Of a DNA stretch of 64,000 nucleotides, positions 43,150 through 54,800 are shown piece by piece (the first letter of the stretch is position 1; each line of letters begins with the position of its first letter). Location: positions 1,488,001 to 1,552,000 of the forward strand of contig NZ_CP108513.1 of NCBI RefSeq assembly GCF_035989285.1. The letters run 5' to 3'. This stretch comes from Streptomyces sp. NBC_01235. Its GTDB lineage: Bacteria > Actinomycetota > Actinomycetes > Streptomycetales > Streptomycetaceae. A program made the position numbers and the translations under genes. The notes under the pieces are model-generated. The model did not search any database and had not been told where the DNA came from. It saw only the letters and a list, made by a program, of their open reading frames with translations.

Positions 43150-46100
43150 TCACGCGGATCCGAACTGCTTGTCGATGAAGTCGAAGAGGTCGTCGTCGCT
43201 GGCCGCGTCGATGCGCTCCTCGACCTCCGTCTCCGGGGACCCGCCGGGGCCGTCCGCGGCGGACGTCACCGCGGGGGTGGCGGGCGCCGCCGTGTCCAGT
43301 GCGGACAGCAGCCCGCGCAGCCGGTCGGCCAGCGCGGAACGCGCCATCTCGTCACCGGCGATCTCCGCCAACACGCCTTCCATCCGGTCGAGTTCGGCCA
43401 GCATCGGCTGTACGGCCGCTGCGGCGCCCGGCGCGGTCTCGGCCCGCAGATGACGGGCCAGCCCGATGGGCGTCGGGTAGTCGAACAGCAGGGTGGCCGG
43501 CAGCCTGAGCCCGGTGGCGGTGTTGAGCCGGTTGCGCAGCTCGACGGCGGTCAGCGAGTCGAAGCCCAGCTCCAGGAAGCCGCGTTCGGGGTCCACCGCC
43601 TCGGAGTCGGCGTAACCGAGGACGGCCGCCGCGTGGTCGCGGACGAGGTCCGCCAGCACCGCGAGGCGCGCCTCGGCGTCCAGGTCCGCGAGCCTGCGCC
43701 GCAGCCGCTCGGCGGGCGCTGCCCCGTCGGCGGCGGCCGCGCGACGGCCGGGGGCGGGCTTGACGAGGGACCGCAGCAGGGCCGGGACCTCCCCGTCGGG
43801 CGCCCGCAGCCCGGCCGTGTCGAAGCGGGCCGGGACCAGCACGGCCCGGTCGGTGGCCACGGCGGCGTCGAAAAGGCCGAGGGCCTGCTCGGACGGCATC
43901 GGGACGACTCCGCCGCGCGCCATCCGCACCAGGTCGGCCTGGTCCAGCTTGCCCGTCATGGCCGACCGCTCCTCCCACAGGCCCCACGCCAGGGACTGGG
44001 CGGGCAGGCCCTGGGCGCGCCGCTGCCGGGCGAAGGCGTCGAGGAAGGCGTTGGCCGCCGCGTAGTTGCCCTGCCCCGAGCCGCCGAGGACACCGGCGAG
44101 CGAGGAGTAGAGCACGAAGGCCCGCAGCTCGCTGTCCCGGGTCAGCTCGTGGAGATGCAGCGCGGTGTCGGCCTTGGCGGCGAGCACCGTGTCGAGCCGC
44201 TCCTGGGTGAGGGAGCCGATGACGCCGTCGTCGAGGACGCCCGCGGTGTGCACCACGGCGGTCAGCGGATGCTCCGCGGGGACCGTGGCGAGCAGCGCGG
44301 CCAGCGCCTCCCTGTCGGAGGTGTCGCAGGCGACGAGCTCGGCCCGGGCGCCGAGCGCGGTCAGGTCGTCGAGGAGTTCCCGCGCACCGGGCGCGGCGGG
44401 GCCGCGGCGGCCGACGAGCAGCAGGTGCCGGGCACCGTGCCGGCCGGCCAGGTGCCGGGCGACGAGGCCGCCGAGCGCGCCGGTGGCCCCGGTGACCAGG
44501 ACCGTGCCGTCCGGGTCGAGCAGCGTACCGATGTCCCCGTCCGCCGTCCGGGTCAGCCGGGCACGGACCAGCCTCGGCACCCGCAACTCGCCCTTGCGCA
44601 GGGCGATCTGCGGCTCCTCGTGGCGGGCCGCGGCGGGCAGCGCCCGGTACGACTCCTGGGCGCCGTCCCAGTCGAGGAGCACGAAGCGTTCCGGGTTCTC
44701 GGTCTGCGCGGTGCGCACCAGACCCCATACGGCCGATGCCACCGGGTCGGGCGCCCGGTCGCCGTCGTGCACGGTCACGGCGTGCCGGGTGACGAGCACC
44801 AGCCGGGAGGCGTTGAAGGTGTCGTCGGCGAGCCAGTCCTGCAGCAGCCGCAGCACACGGCCGGTCGTCCGGCGCGCCGCGGCGGCCAGGTCGGTTCCGG
44901 CCGGCAGGCCCCCCTTGTCGTCACCGAGGCCGTCGTCACCGAGGCCGGGCACGGCGGCCAGCACCGTCCCGGGTACCGGAAGGTCGCCTGCGGCGACGGC
45001 GTGGGCGAGGCCGGCCAGGTCGGGGAGGGGTGCGGCGGCGAGCCCGGCGGCCGTCAGGGCCTCCCCGAGGGCGGGGTCGCCGTCGCCGTCCAGGACGGCG
45101 AAGCCCGTGGAGGCGGTCCGGGCCGGGGCGGCGGCCGCGGTCGCCCACTCCAGTTCGTGGAGATGACGGGCGGCGGCACGGGCGTCCCCGAGCTGCCCGG
45201 CGGGCAGCGGACGCAGGGTCAGCCCGCTCACCGTGGCGACGGGGCTGCCGGCGGGATCCGTGACGGTCAGCGCGACCGTGTCGGGTCCGGCCGGGACGAG
45301 ACGCACCCGCAGCGCACCCGCTCCCGGCGCATGCAGGCGTACGCCGGTCCAGCTGAACGGCATGAGCGCGGTCCCGGAGGCGGCGCCGGCGGTCAGTCCG
45401 ACGGTCTGCAGGGCGGCGTCCAGCAGGGCCGGGTGCAGCCCGTACCCACCGGCGTCGGCGGCGACCTCGGCGGACGGTTCGACCTCGGCGTACACCTCCT
45501 CGCCGAGCCTCCAGGCGGCGGTCAGCCCCTGGAACGCGGGTCCGTAGCCGAAGCCGCCCGCGGCGAAGCGGTCGTAGATCCCGTCCACCGCGATCTCCTC
45601 GGCGCCCTGCGGCGGCCACGGCTCGAGCGGGACGTCGTCCGCCGGGTCCGCCGTGGTGCCGAGTTGCCCGAGCGCGTGGCGGGTCCAGGGCTCGTCGTCC
45701 GCCGCGTCGTCCGGCCGGGAGTGCACGGTCACCCCGCGCACTCCCCGCTCGCCGGGTTCGCCGACGGTGACCTGGAGGTGGACGGCCCCCTGTTCGGGCA
45801 GCACGAGCGGTGCCTCCAGGGTGAGTTCGTCGACGACGGCACAGTCGACCCGGTCGGCTGCCAGCAGCGCCAGCTCCAGGAAGGCGGTGCCGGGCAGGAT
45901 CGCGGTGCCGGCGACCGCGTGGTCGGCGAGCCAGGGGTGGCTGCTGAGCGACAGCCGCCCGGTGAGCAGGTAGCCGTCGCCGCCGGCCAGGGTCGTGCCC
46001 GCCGCGAGCAGGGGATGCTCGCCGGCGGAGAGCCCCGCGGCGGCGAGGTCCGGCACGCCGGGTTCGGCGTCGAGCCAGTACCGGGCCCGCTGGAAGGCGT

Positions 46101-49100
46101 ACGTCGGCAGGTCGGCCCGGCGCACCGGACGGCCGGCGAAGAACGCGGCCCAGTCGGGGCCCGCACCGTGCATGTGAAGGGTGGCGAGAGCGGTCGTGAC
46201 CGCGGTCTCCTCGGGCCGGTCGCGGCGCAGCAGCGGAGTGACGACGGCGGCCTGCGGTTCGGCGAGACAGTCCCGGGTCATGGCGGTGAGCACCGCGTCG
46301 GGGCCCAGTTCGAGGTACGCGGTCACCCCCTGCCGCTCCAGGGTCGCGACGGCGTCGGCCCAGCGGACCGTGCCGCGCACGTGGCGGACCCAGTACTCGA
46401 CGTCCTCCAGCTGTCCGGAGTCGGCGAGTTCACCGGTGAGGTCGCAGACGACGGGAACGCTCGGGGGCGCGTACGTCGTCTCGCGGGCGACGGTGGCGAA
46501 GCGGGCCTGCATGGGTTCCATCCGCGGCGAGTGGAAGGCGTGCGACACCGTCAGCCGCTTGGTGCGCAGCCCGGCCTCGCGCCACGCCTGGGCGAGTTCC
46601 TCCACGGCCTCCTCGTCGCCGGAGACGACCACGGAGGCCGGCCCGTTGACGGCGGCGAGGGACACCCGGTCCTCGTAGGTCCGCAGGGCCTGCGCGACCT
46701 CCGTCTCACCCGCCTGCACGGCCAGCATCGCCCCGCCGTCGGGCAGTTGCTGCATCAGCCGGCCGCGCGCGGCGACCAGACGGCAGGCGTCGGCGAGGTC
46801 GAACACACCGGCGACATGGGCGGCGGCCAGCTCGCCGATGGAGTGGCCGACGACGAGGTCCGGTCGCAGACCCCAGTGCTCCAGCAGCCGGAACTGGGCC
46901 ACTTCCAGGGCGAACAGCCCGGCCTGGGTGTAGGCGGTGCGGTCCAGCAGCTCGGCGTCGGGCGAACCGGCCGGGGCGAACAGCACCTCCTTCAGGGGCC
47001 GTTCGAGTTCGCGGTCGAGTTCGGCGCAGACGGCGTCGAGGGCGTCGGCGAACACGGGGTGGGCGGCGTACAGGTCACGGCCCATACCCGGGCGCTGACT
47101 TCCCTGACCACTGAAGAGGAACGCGGTGCGCCCGCCACGGCGCCGCACTCCGCGCACCAGCCCGGGAGCCTCCCGGTCCTCCGCCAACGCCCTTACGGCG
47201 GAGAGGAGTTCGTCCTGATCACGGCCGATGGCGGCGGCCCGGTGGTCGAATCCGGCCCGGCCGAGGGCGAGCGAGTGCGCGATGTCGACGGGTGCGGCGG
47301 CGTCCTGCCGCTCCGGGTCCTCCAGATGGGCGAGCAGACGGACGGCCTGGGCGCGCAGGGCGTCGGCGCCACGGCCGGAGAGCACCCAGGGGACGACGAC
47401 ACCGCCGGAGCCCACCGGGACGGGCACTCCTTCCGCTGACGGGCCGTCCTCGCCGGCCGGCGTGCGCGGCGTCACGCTCCCCGACGGCTGCGCATCCCCG
47501 GCGGACGGCTGCGAAGCTCCGGCGGACGACTGCGCGGACTCGGCGGACGGCTGAGGGGACTCGGCGGGCGGCTGCTCCAGGATCACATGGGCGTTGGTGC
47601 CGCTGATGCCGAACGCCGACACACCGGCCCGGCGCGGACGTCCTTCGGCCTCCGGCCACTCGACGGCCTCCGTCAGCAGCGACACCGCCCCCTCGGTCCA
47701 GTCGATCCGGGTCGACGCGCGCTCGGCGTGCAGGGTGCGGGGCAGCACCCCGTGCCGCATCGCAAGCACCATTTTGATCACACCGCCGACACCGGAGGCG
47801 GCCTGCGTGTGCCCGATGTTCGATTTCAGGGCGCCGAGCAGCAGCGGCCGGTCCTGCGGCCGGTCCTGGCCGTACGTCGCCATCAGCGCCTGCGCCTCGA
47901 TGGGGTCACCGAGCCGGGTGCCGGTGCCGTGCGACTCGACGGCGTCCACATCGGCCGGGGCGAGCCCGGCGGCGGCCAGGGCCTGCCGGATGACGCGCTG
48001 CTGCGCGGGGCCGCTCGGCGCGGTGAGGCCGTTGCTGGCGCCGTCCTGGTTGACCGCCGAACCGGCGAGCACCGCGAGGACGGGGTGGCCGTTGCGGCGG
48101 GCGTCGGAGAGCCGCTCCAGCAGCACGACGCCGACGCCCTCGGCCCAGCCCGCGCCGTCGGCGTCGTCGGAGAACGCCTTGCAGCGGCCGTCCGCGGACA
48201 GCGCCCGCTGCCGGCTGAACTCGATGAAGGTGTCCAGCGAGGAGATCACCGTGACCCCGCCGGCCAGCGCCATGGCGCATTCACCGGAGCGCAGCGCCTG
48301 GGCGGCCATGTGCAGGGCCACCAGGGACGAGGAGCACGCGGTGTCGACGGTGACGGCCGGGCCCTCCAGACCGAAGGTGTACGAGATCCGCCCCGAGGCC
48401 ACGCTGCCGGCGCTGCCGGTGGCCAGATAGCCCTCGAAGTCCTTCGGGGCGTGCTGCACCCGGGAGCCGTAGTCGTGGTAGTTGGAGCCGACGAACACCC
48501 CGGTGCTGCTGCCGCGCAAGGTCCTGGGCTCGATGCCGGCCCGCTCGAACGCCTCCCACGACGTCTCCAGCAGCAGCCTCTGCTGCGGGTCCACGGCCAG
48601 CGCCTCGCGCGGGCTCATCCCGAAGAACTCCGGGTCGAAGTGGTGCGCGTCGTACAGGAATCCGCCGCCGCGGGCGTAGAAGGTGCCCGGACGGTCCGGG
48701 TCGGGGTCGAAGGCACCCTTGAGGTCCCAGCCGCGGTCCTCCGGGAAGGCGGACACGGCATCACCGCCCCGCGCGAGCAGCCTCCACAGCTCCTCCGGGC
48801 CGTCAACCCCGCCGGGGTAGCGGCAGCCCATCGACACGATCACCACCGGGTCGTCGTCCGTCACGGCCGGCCGGGACGCGGCGGCCGGTACCGGACCGGT
48901 CGCGCCGGACGGGACGGCGGCGCCGAACAGGTCGGCGTGCAGTTTCGCGGCGAGCGCGACGGCGGTCGGATGGTCGAAGACCAGGGTGACCGGCAGCCGG
49001 AGGCCGGTGCTCTCGGCGATGGTGTTGCGCAGGGCCACCGCGGTGAGCGAGTCGAAGCCGAGGTCGCGGAAGGCCCGCTCCTCGTCGACCTGGTCGGCGC

Positions 49101-51459
49101 CGGGGTACCCGAGCGCCGCTGCGGCCAAGGTCCGCACCAGCCCGAGGAGTTCGCGCCGCTGCTCGTCGTACGGCAGGCCCGCGAGGCGCGCCGTGAGCGC
49201 GTTGCCGTCACCGCCGTCCGCCAGGGGCACGGTACGCGCCGCGAGGGCCTCCCGTACCTCGGGGAGTTCGGCAAGGACTCGCGGGGCACGCTCGGAGTGG
49301 GCGAACGCGTACGTCTCCCACCGTACGTCGGCCAGGGCCAGCACGGGTTCCCCGACGGACACGGCCTGCTGAAGCCCGGTCAGGGCGGACTCGGGCTCCA
49401 TGGCGGGCATGCCGGAACGGGCCAGCCGCTCGCCGGTCTCGCCGGAGGCCAGACCGCCGCCGCCCCAGGCGCCCCAGGCGACCGACGTGGCGGGCAGCCC
49501 GTCGGCGTGCCGCTGCCGGGCCAGCGCGTCGAGGAAGGCGTTGGCCGCGGCGTAACTGCCCTGCCCGGGGCCGCCGAGGGTGCCGGCGAGCGAGGAGAAC
49601 AGCACGAACGCGTCCAGTTCCAGGTCCCGGGTCAGCTCGTGCAGATGCAGTGCGGCCGCCACCTTGGGCCGCAGCACGGTCTCCGCCCGCTCGGGGGTGA
49701 GGCCGTCCAGCACTCCGTCGTCGAGCACCCCGGCCGCGTGCACGACCGCGGTGAGCGGCTGGTCCTCGGGTACGGCGGCCAGCAGCGCGGCCAGTTGGTC
49801 GCGGTCGGCGGCATCGCACGCGACGAGCGTGACTCGGGCGCCGAGCGCGGTCAGCTCGGCCTCCAGTTCGGCCGCGCCGGGCGTGTCCGGGCCCCGGCGT
49901 CCGGCCAGCAGCAGATGACCGGCGCCGTTGCGGGCCAGCCAGCGGGCGACATGGGCCCCCACGCCCCCGGTTCCCCCGGTCACCAGCACGGTGCCGTTCG
50001 GCTCCCAGCCGGTGGACGCGGGGTCGGCCGGCGCGGCCGCCCGTACCAGCCGCCGTGTGAAGAGCCCGGAACCCCGTACGGCCACCTGGTCCTCTTCGGC
50101 GGCTCCGGACAGGGCGGCGACCAGCCGGGTCAGGGCACGGTCGTCCAGCTCCGGCGGCAGGTCCACCAGCCCGCCGAAGCGCTGCGGGTACTCCAGAGCG
50201 GCGATCCGGCCGAGTCCCCACGCCTGTGCCTGGACAGGCGCGGACGGCCGGTCGGCACGGCCCGTGGACACCGCGCCCCGGGTGGCGATCCACAGCGGCG
50301 CGGCCACACCCGCGTCCCCGAGCGCCTGCACCAAGGCGGTGTTGAGGGCGAGCCCGTTGTCGAGGGCGCTGCCCGGAGCGTACGGCGACTCGTCCAGCGC
50401 CAGCAGGGACAGCACACCAGCCGGCCGCGCGGCACCGGCATCGTCGCTGACGACACCGCCGAGCAGAGCGGTGAGCCGCTCCCGGTCGACGCCGGCGGCC
50501 ACTTCCAGGGTGGTCACCTCGGCGCCGTGGACCGTCAGACCGCTGGAGAGGGAGGTGATGAGCTCGGTGTCGGGGTGTCCCTGCGGCACGACGAGCAGCC
50601 AGGTACCGGTCAGGACGACGGCCCGAGTGTCCTGGGCGACCGGCTTCCAGACCACCTTGTACCGCCAGCCGTCCACCGCCGAGCGCGCCACCTGCTCTTT
50701 GCGCCACCCCGACAGCACGGGAAGGACACCGGCCAGCGCCTCACTGTCGGACACCCGCAACGTCCCCGCCAGCGCCTCCAGATCCTCACGCTCGACCGCC
50801 TCCCAGAAGCGGGCGTCCACCGCCTCCTGCCCGAAGACCGCAACACCCGCGGGAACCCTCTTCTCCAGCCAGTAACGGCGGCGCTGGAAGGCGTACGTCG
50901 GCAGCGGGACCGTGCGGGCGTCGTGGCCGGCCAGGACCGCCGTCCAGTCCACCGGGATGCCACGCACCCACGCCTCGGCCAGCGAAGTCAGGAAACGGTG
51001 CGCGCCGCCCTTGTCACGCCGCAGAGTCCCCGTCACGACCGCGTCGGGTGCGGCCTCCTGGACCGCCATGCCGAGCACCGGATGGGAACTCACCTCCACG
51101 AACGCCCCATAGCCCTGCTCCAGCAAACCTTCGACGGCGTCGGCGAAACGCACCCGCTGACGCAGATTCCGATACCAGTAACCCCCGTCCAGCCCAGCCG
51201 TGTCGATGACCTCCGCCTCCGTCGTCGAGAAGAACGGCACCTCACCAGGACGCGGCGCGACAGCCGCGAGGACCCGGGCCAGCTCGGCCTCGATGGCCTC
51301 CACATGCCAGGTGTGCGACGCGTAGTCCACCGGAACACGACGCGCCCGGATGTCACTGCTCTCGCAGTGCGCCATCAGCTCATCCAGCGCATCCGCGTCC
51401 CCGGCCACCACCACCGAACCAGGACCATTCACCGCAGCAACATCAATACGGCCCCCCAA
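43150..51459 (-). CDS. Modular type I PKS, gene D, 3' reading frame after frameshift: (AT)-KR-ACP, KS-AT-DH-KR-ACP
   Basis: 2769 codons in this frame, numbered from 51459, which is not a true start but the point where the frame opens. It begins in mid-AT ([17 protein letters not shown]) and continues the protein broken at 51452-51457. Rest of module 2: AT C-terminal part 1-190 with YASH (methylmalonyl type), KR 487-677 (LDD, B type), ACP 790-847. Module 3: KS 867-1293 (DTACSSS), AT 1443-1793 with GHSIG and HAFH (malonyl), DH 1813-2090 with [10 protein letters not shown] and [12 protein letters not shown] 2317-2517 (LDD), ACP 2624-2677 (LGFDSL). The tail ends in an acidic docking segment ([18 protein letters not shown]). 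Module 3 should give an alkene. The most likely true gene is 43150-58307, about 5052 aa. Confidence 0.95.
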   Translation of the reverse strand: MGGRIDVAAVNGPGSVVVAGDADALDELMAHCESSDIRARRVPVDYASHTWHVEAIEAELARVLAAVAPRPGEVPFFSTTEAEVIDTAGLDGGYWYRNLRQRVRFADAVEGLLEQGYGAFVEVSSHPVLGMAVQEAAPDAVVTGTLRRDKGGAHRFLTSLAEAWVRGIPVDWTAVLAGHDARTVPLPTYAFQRRRYWLEKRVPAGVAVFGQEAVDARFWEAVEREDLEALAGTLRVSDSEALAGVLPVLSGWRKEQVARSAVDGWRYKVVWKPVAQDTRAVVLTGTWLLVVPQGHPDTELITSLSSGLTVHGAEVTTLEVAAGVDRERLTALLGGVVSDDAGAARPAGVLSLLALDESPYAPGSALDNGLALNTALVQALGDAGVAAPLWIATRGAVSTGRADRPSAPVQAQAWGLGRIAALEYPQRFGGLVDLPPELDDRALTRLVAALSGAAEEDQVAVRGSGLFTRRLVRAAAPADPASTGWEPNGTVLVTGGTGGVGAHVARWLARNGAGHLLLAGRRGPDTPGAAELEAELTALGARVTLVACDAADRDQLAALLAAVPEDQPLTAVVHAAGVLDDGVLDGLTPERAETVLRPKVAAALHLHELTRDLELDAFVLFSSLAGTLGGPGQGSYAAANAFLDALARQRHADGLPATSVAWGAWGGGGLASGETGERLARSGMPAMEPESALTGLQQAVSVGEPVLALADVRWETYAFAHSERAPRVLAELPEVREALAARTVPLADGGDGNALTARLAGLPYDEQRRELLGLVRTLAAAALGYPGADQVDEERAFRDLGFDSLTAVALRNTIAESTGLRLPVTLVFDHPTAVALAAKLHADLFGAAVPSGATGPVPAAASRPAVTDDDPVVIVSMGCRYPGGVDGPEELWRLLARGGDAVSAFPEDRGWDLKGAFDPDPDRPGTFYARGGGFLYDAHHFDPEFFGMSPREALAVDPQQRLLLETSWEAFERAGIEPRTLRGSSTGVFVGSNYHDYGSRVQHAPKDFEGYLATGSAGSVASGRISYTFGLEGPAVTVDTACSSSLVALHMAAQALRSGECAMALAGGVTVISSLDTFIEFSRQRALSADGRCKAFSDDADGAGWAEGVGVVLLERLSDARRNGHPVLAVLAGSAVNQDGASNGLTAPSGPAQQRVIRQALAAAGLAPADVDAVESHGTGTRLGDPIEAQALMATYGQDRPQDRPLLLGALKSNIGHTQAASGVGGVIKMVLAMRHGVLPRTLHAERASTRIDWTEGAVSLLTEAVEWPEAEGRPRRAGVSAFGISGTNAHVILEQPPAESPQPSAESAQSSAGASQPSAGDAQPSGSVTPRTPAGEDGPSAEGVPVPVGSGGVVVPWVLSGRGADALRAQAVRLLAHLEDPERQDAAAPVDIAHSLALGRAGFDHRAAAIGRDQDELLSAVRALAEDREAPGLVRGVRRRGGRTAFLFSGQGSQRPGMGRDLYAAHPVFADALDAVCAELDRELERPLKEVLFAPAGSPDAELLDRTAYTQAGLFALEVAQFRLLEHWGLRPDLVVGHSIGELAAAHVAGVFDLADACRLVAARGRLMQQLPDGGAMLAVQAGETEVAQALRTYEDRVSLAAVNGPASVVVSGDEEAVEELAQAWREAGLRTKRLTVSHAFHSPRMEPMQARFATVARETTYAPPSVPVVCDLTGELADSGQLEDVEYWVRHVRGTVRWADAVATLERQGVTAYLELGPDAVLTAMTRDCLAEPQAAVVTPLLRRDRPEETAVTTALATLHMHGAGPDWAAFFAGRPVRRADLPTYAFQRARYWLDAEPGVPDLAAAGLSAGEHPLLAAGTTLAGGDGYLLTGRLSLSSHPWLADHAVAGTAILPGTAFLELALLAADRVDCAVVDELTLEAPLVLPEQGAVHLQVTVGEPGERGVRGVTVHSRPDDAADDEPWTRHALGQLGTTADPADDVPLEPWPPQGAEEIAVDGIYDRFAAGGFGYGPAFQGLTAAWRLGEEVYAEVEPSAEVAADAGGYGLHPALLDAALQTVGLTAGAASGTALMPFSWTGVRLHAPGAGALRVRLVPAGPDTVALTVTDPAGSPVATVSGLTLRPLPAGQLGDARAAARHLHELEWATAAAAPARTASTGFAVLDGDGDPALGEALTAAGLAAAPLPDLAGLAHAVAAGDLPVPGTVLAAVPGLGDDGLGDDKGGLPAGTDLAAAARRTTGRVLRLLQDWLADDTFNASRLVLVTRHAVTVHDGDRAPDPVASAVWGLVRTAQTENPERFVLLDWDGAQESYRALPAAARHEEPQIALRKGELRVPRLVRARLTRTADGDIGTLLDPDGTVLVTGATGALGGLVARHLAGRHGARHLLLVGRRGPAAPGARELLDDLTALGARAELVACDTSDREALAALLATVPAEHPLTAVVHTAGVLDDGVIGSLTQERLDTVLAAKADTALHLHELTRDSELRAFVLYSSLAGVLGGSGQGNYAAANAFLDAFARQRRAQGLPAQSLAWGLWEERSAMTGKLDQADLVRMARGGVVPMPSEQALGLFDAAVATDRAVLVPARFDTAGLRAPDGEVPALLRSLVKPAPGRRAAAADGAAPAERLRRRLADLDAEARLAVLADLVRDHAAAVLGYADSEAVDPERGFLELGFDSLTAVELRNRLNTATGLRLPATLLFDYPTPIGLARHLRAETAPGAAAAVQPMLAELDRMEGVLAEIAGDEMARSALADRLRGLLSALDTAAPATPAVTSAADGPGGSPETEVEERIDAASDDDLFDFIDKQFGSA

Positions 51460-51887
51460 CCGACCAGCAACTCCTCCACATCAGCCAGTGCAAGAGGCAC
51501 GGAGACCATGCCACCGCGCCCCGCGATCACACGGATCGCACGCGACCGCAACGCCACCACCCGCGCCCCGTCCTCCAACGACAGACCACCCGCCACCACC
51601 GCAGCCGCGATCTCCCCCTGCGAATGACCCACCACCACCGACGGCTCAACCCCACACGCACGCCACACCGCCGCCAACGACACCATCACCGCCCACGACA
51701 CCGGCTGCACCACATCCACATCAACCAGTTCGCAACCGCCCCGCACCACCTCACTCAACGACCACCCCACAAACGGAGCCAGCGCGGCCTCGCACGCCTC
51801 CATCGACGCCGCGAACACCGGCGAGACACCCCACAACTCCCGCCCCATACCAACCCACTGCGCCCCCTGCCCCGGGAACACGAACAC
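50884..51887 (-). repeat. Methylmalonyl-AT repeat, copy in module D2 (carries the 1-base deletion)
   Basis: 1004 bp covering the AT from the FPGQGAQ motif to the post-AT LPTYAFQ motif. It is nearly identical to 55575-56579 and 60794-61798, both 1005 bp. Confidence 0.9.
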
Positions 51888-54800
51888 CACCCGATCAACA
51901 CCACCCGTCACCGCACCCCGCACCACACCGGAGCCGACCACCCCACCCGCCGCCAACACACCCAGCCCGGCAACAAGTTCAGCCGACTCACCACCCAGGA
52001 CAACAGCCCGGTTCTCGAACGCCGTACGCGTCGACGCCAACGACCACCCCACGTCCACCGACCGGACATCCTCGCCGACCGACCTCACATACGAGGCGAG
52101 GAGGCCGGCCTGACCCGCCAGCCCCTCCCCACCACGCCCCGACACCACCCACGGCACCACACCACCAGCCACGAACACCGACACGGTGTCCACATCCCCG
52201 GAAGCCGTCGCCGGGACCGCCGGAGCCTCCTCCAGCACCACATGCGCGTTGGTGCCGCTCACGCCGAAGGACGACACACCGGCCCGGCGCGGACGCCCTT
52301 CGGTCTCGGGCCAGTCCACGGCCTCCGTCAGCAACGACACCTCCCCCGCCGACCAGTCGACATGCGGCGTCGGCTCGTCGACATGCAGGGTCCGGGGAAG
52401 CACTCCGTGCTGCAACGCCAGCACCATCTTCATCACACCGCCGACACCGGAGGCGGCCTGCGCGTGACCGATGTTCGACTTCAACGAGCCGAGCCACAGG
52501 GGCCGTTCCGGGTCTCTGCCCTGGCCGTAGGTCGCCAGCAGCGCCTGCGCCTCGATCGGGTCGCCCAGCGCGGTGCCCGTACCGTGCGCCTCCACCGCGT
52601 CCACGTCCGCGGCGGACAGCCCGGCCTTGGCGAGGGCCGCCCGGATCACCTGCTGCTGGGCAGGGCCGCTGGGGGCGCTGAGACCGTTGCTCGCACCGTC
52701 CTGGTTGAGGGCGGTGGAGCGGATCACCGCCAGCACGGGATGCCCGTTGCGGCGGGCGTCCGAGAGCCGCTCCAGGAGCACCATGCCCGCGCCCTCGGCG
52801 AGGCCCATGCCGTCGGCGGCCTTGGCGAACGCCTTCGAGCGACCGTCCTTGGCGACGCCCCGGGTGCGGGCGAAGCCGATGAAGCCGATGGGCTCGACCA
52901 TCACGGCGACGCCGCCCGCGAGGGCCATCGAGCACTCGCCGGAGCGCAGCGCCTGGACGGCCATGTGCAGGGCCACCAGCGACGAGGAGCACGCCGTGTC
53001 GATGGTCACCGCGCTGCCTTCGAGGCCGAGGGTGTAGGCGACGCGGCCGGACAGCACGCTGGTGGCGCTGCCGGTGACGATGTGTCCTTCGACGCCCTCG
53101 GGCAGGTTGTCCAGGCCGCCGAAGCCCTGGTTGGCGGCGCCCACGAACACGCCGACGGGAGTGCCGCGCAGTTCCTCGGGGACGAGCCCGGCCCGTTCCA
53201 GTACCTCCCAGGAGGTCTCCAGCAGCAGGCGCTGCTGCGGGTCCATGGCGACGGCCTCGCGCGGCGAGATGCCGAAGAAGCCGGGGTCGAAGTCGGCGGC
53301 GTCGTAGACGAAGCCGCCTTCGCGGGCGTAGCAGGTGCCCTCGCGGTCCGGGTCCGGATCGTAGAGCGCCTCCAGGTCCCAGGCGCGGTCGTCGGGGAAG
53401 GCGTCGATGACGTCACGGCCCTCGGCGAGGATCTGCCACAGTTCCTCGGGGCTGTCGGCGCCGCCGGGATAGCGGCAGCTCATCGAGACGATGACGATGG
53501 GGTCGTCGTCCGCGGCGGGCCCGCGGGCCGGGGCCGCGGAGACGGCGGGCACGGGAAGGGCCGCTGTGTCTCCGAGCAGTTCCTCGCGGACGTGGCGGGC
53601 CAGCGCGGTGACCGTGGGCCGGTCGAAGATCACGGTGACCGGCAGGCGCAGGCCGGTGGCGGCGTTCAGGCGGTTGCGCAGCTCGACCGAGGTCAGCGAG
53701 TCGAAGCCCAACTCCCGGAAGGCCCTGCCCACTTCGACGCTGTTCGGGCTGCCGTGCCCGAGCACTCCGGCGACCTGGGCGCGCACCAGGTCGAGTACGG
53801 CCTGCTGCTGTTCGTCGGGGGCCAGGCCGCGCAGCCGGTCGACGAGTCCGGAACTCGCCGTGGCCGACGCGTCCGGCCGGTGCCGGTCCTCCTCGGCGCG
53901 CAGGATCTCGGCGACCTCGGGCACCTCGGTGAGCAGGGGGCGGGGGCGGGCGGCGGTGAAGACGGGGACGAAGCGCTCCCAGTCGATGTCGGCGACGGCG
54001 ACGAAGCACTCGTCCCGGTCCAGCACCTGCTGCATGCCCATGACCGCGAGGGCCGGGTCCATGAAGGGGATACCGCGCCAGCGCAGTTGCTCCTGGACGA
54101 TGTCGAGGGCCATGCCGCCGCCCTCGTCGCTCCAGATGCCCCAGGCGATCGACGTACCGGCCAGGCCGCGGGCCCGCCGGTGCTCGGCGACCGCGTCGGC
54201 GTAGGCGTTGGCCGCCGCGTACGCACCGTGGTCGCCGCTGCCCCAGACGCCGGCGACGGAGGAGAAGACGACGAAGGCGTCGAGCCGGTCGTCGGAGAAG
54301 AGCTCGTCGAGATGCGCGACGCCCGACAGCTTGGCCTCGGCGCCGTCGGCGAATTCCTGGAGCGTGGTGGTGGCCATCGGGATGAGGATGCCGACGCCTG
54401 CGGTGTGCACGACGGTGCGGATGGGCGGCCCGTCGGTCTCGACCCGCTCGATGAGCGCGGCCAGGGCGTCCCGGTCGGCGATGTCGCAGGAGGCGATGGT
54501 GACGCGGGCGCCCAGGGCGCGCAGCTCGGCCTCCAGCTCGGCGGCGCCGGGTGCGTCCGCGCCGCGCCGGCTGACCAGGACGAGGTGCTCGGTGCCGTTG
54601 CGGGCGAGCCAGCGGGCCGTGTGCCCGCCGAGGCCACCGGTGCCGCCGGTGATCAGCGCGGTGCCGCGCGAGGTCCAGCTGCGGTGACCGTCGCCGGTGG
54701 CGGCTGCGGGGACCCGGGCCAGTCGGCGGATCAGGATGCCGGTCCGGCGGATGGCCACCTGGTCCTCGGCGCCGGAGTCGGCGAGGATTCCGCACAGCCG

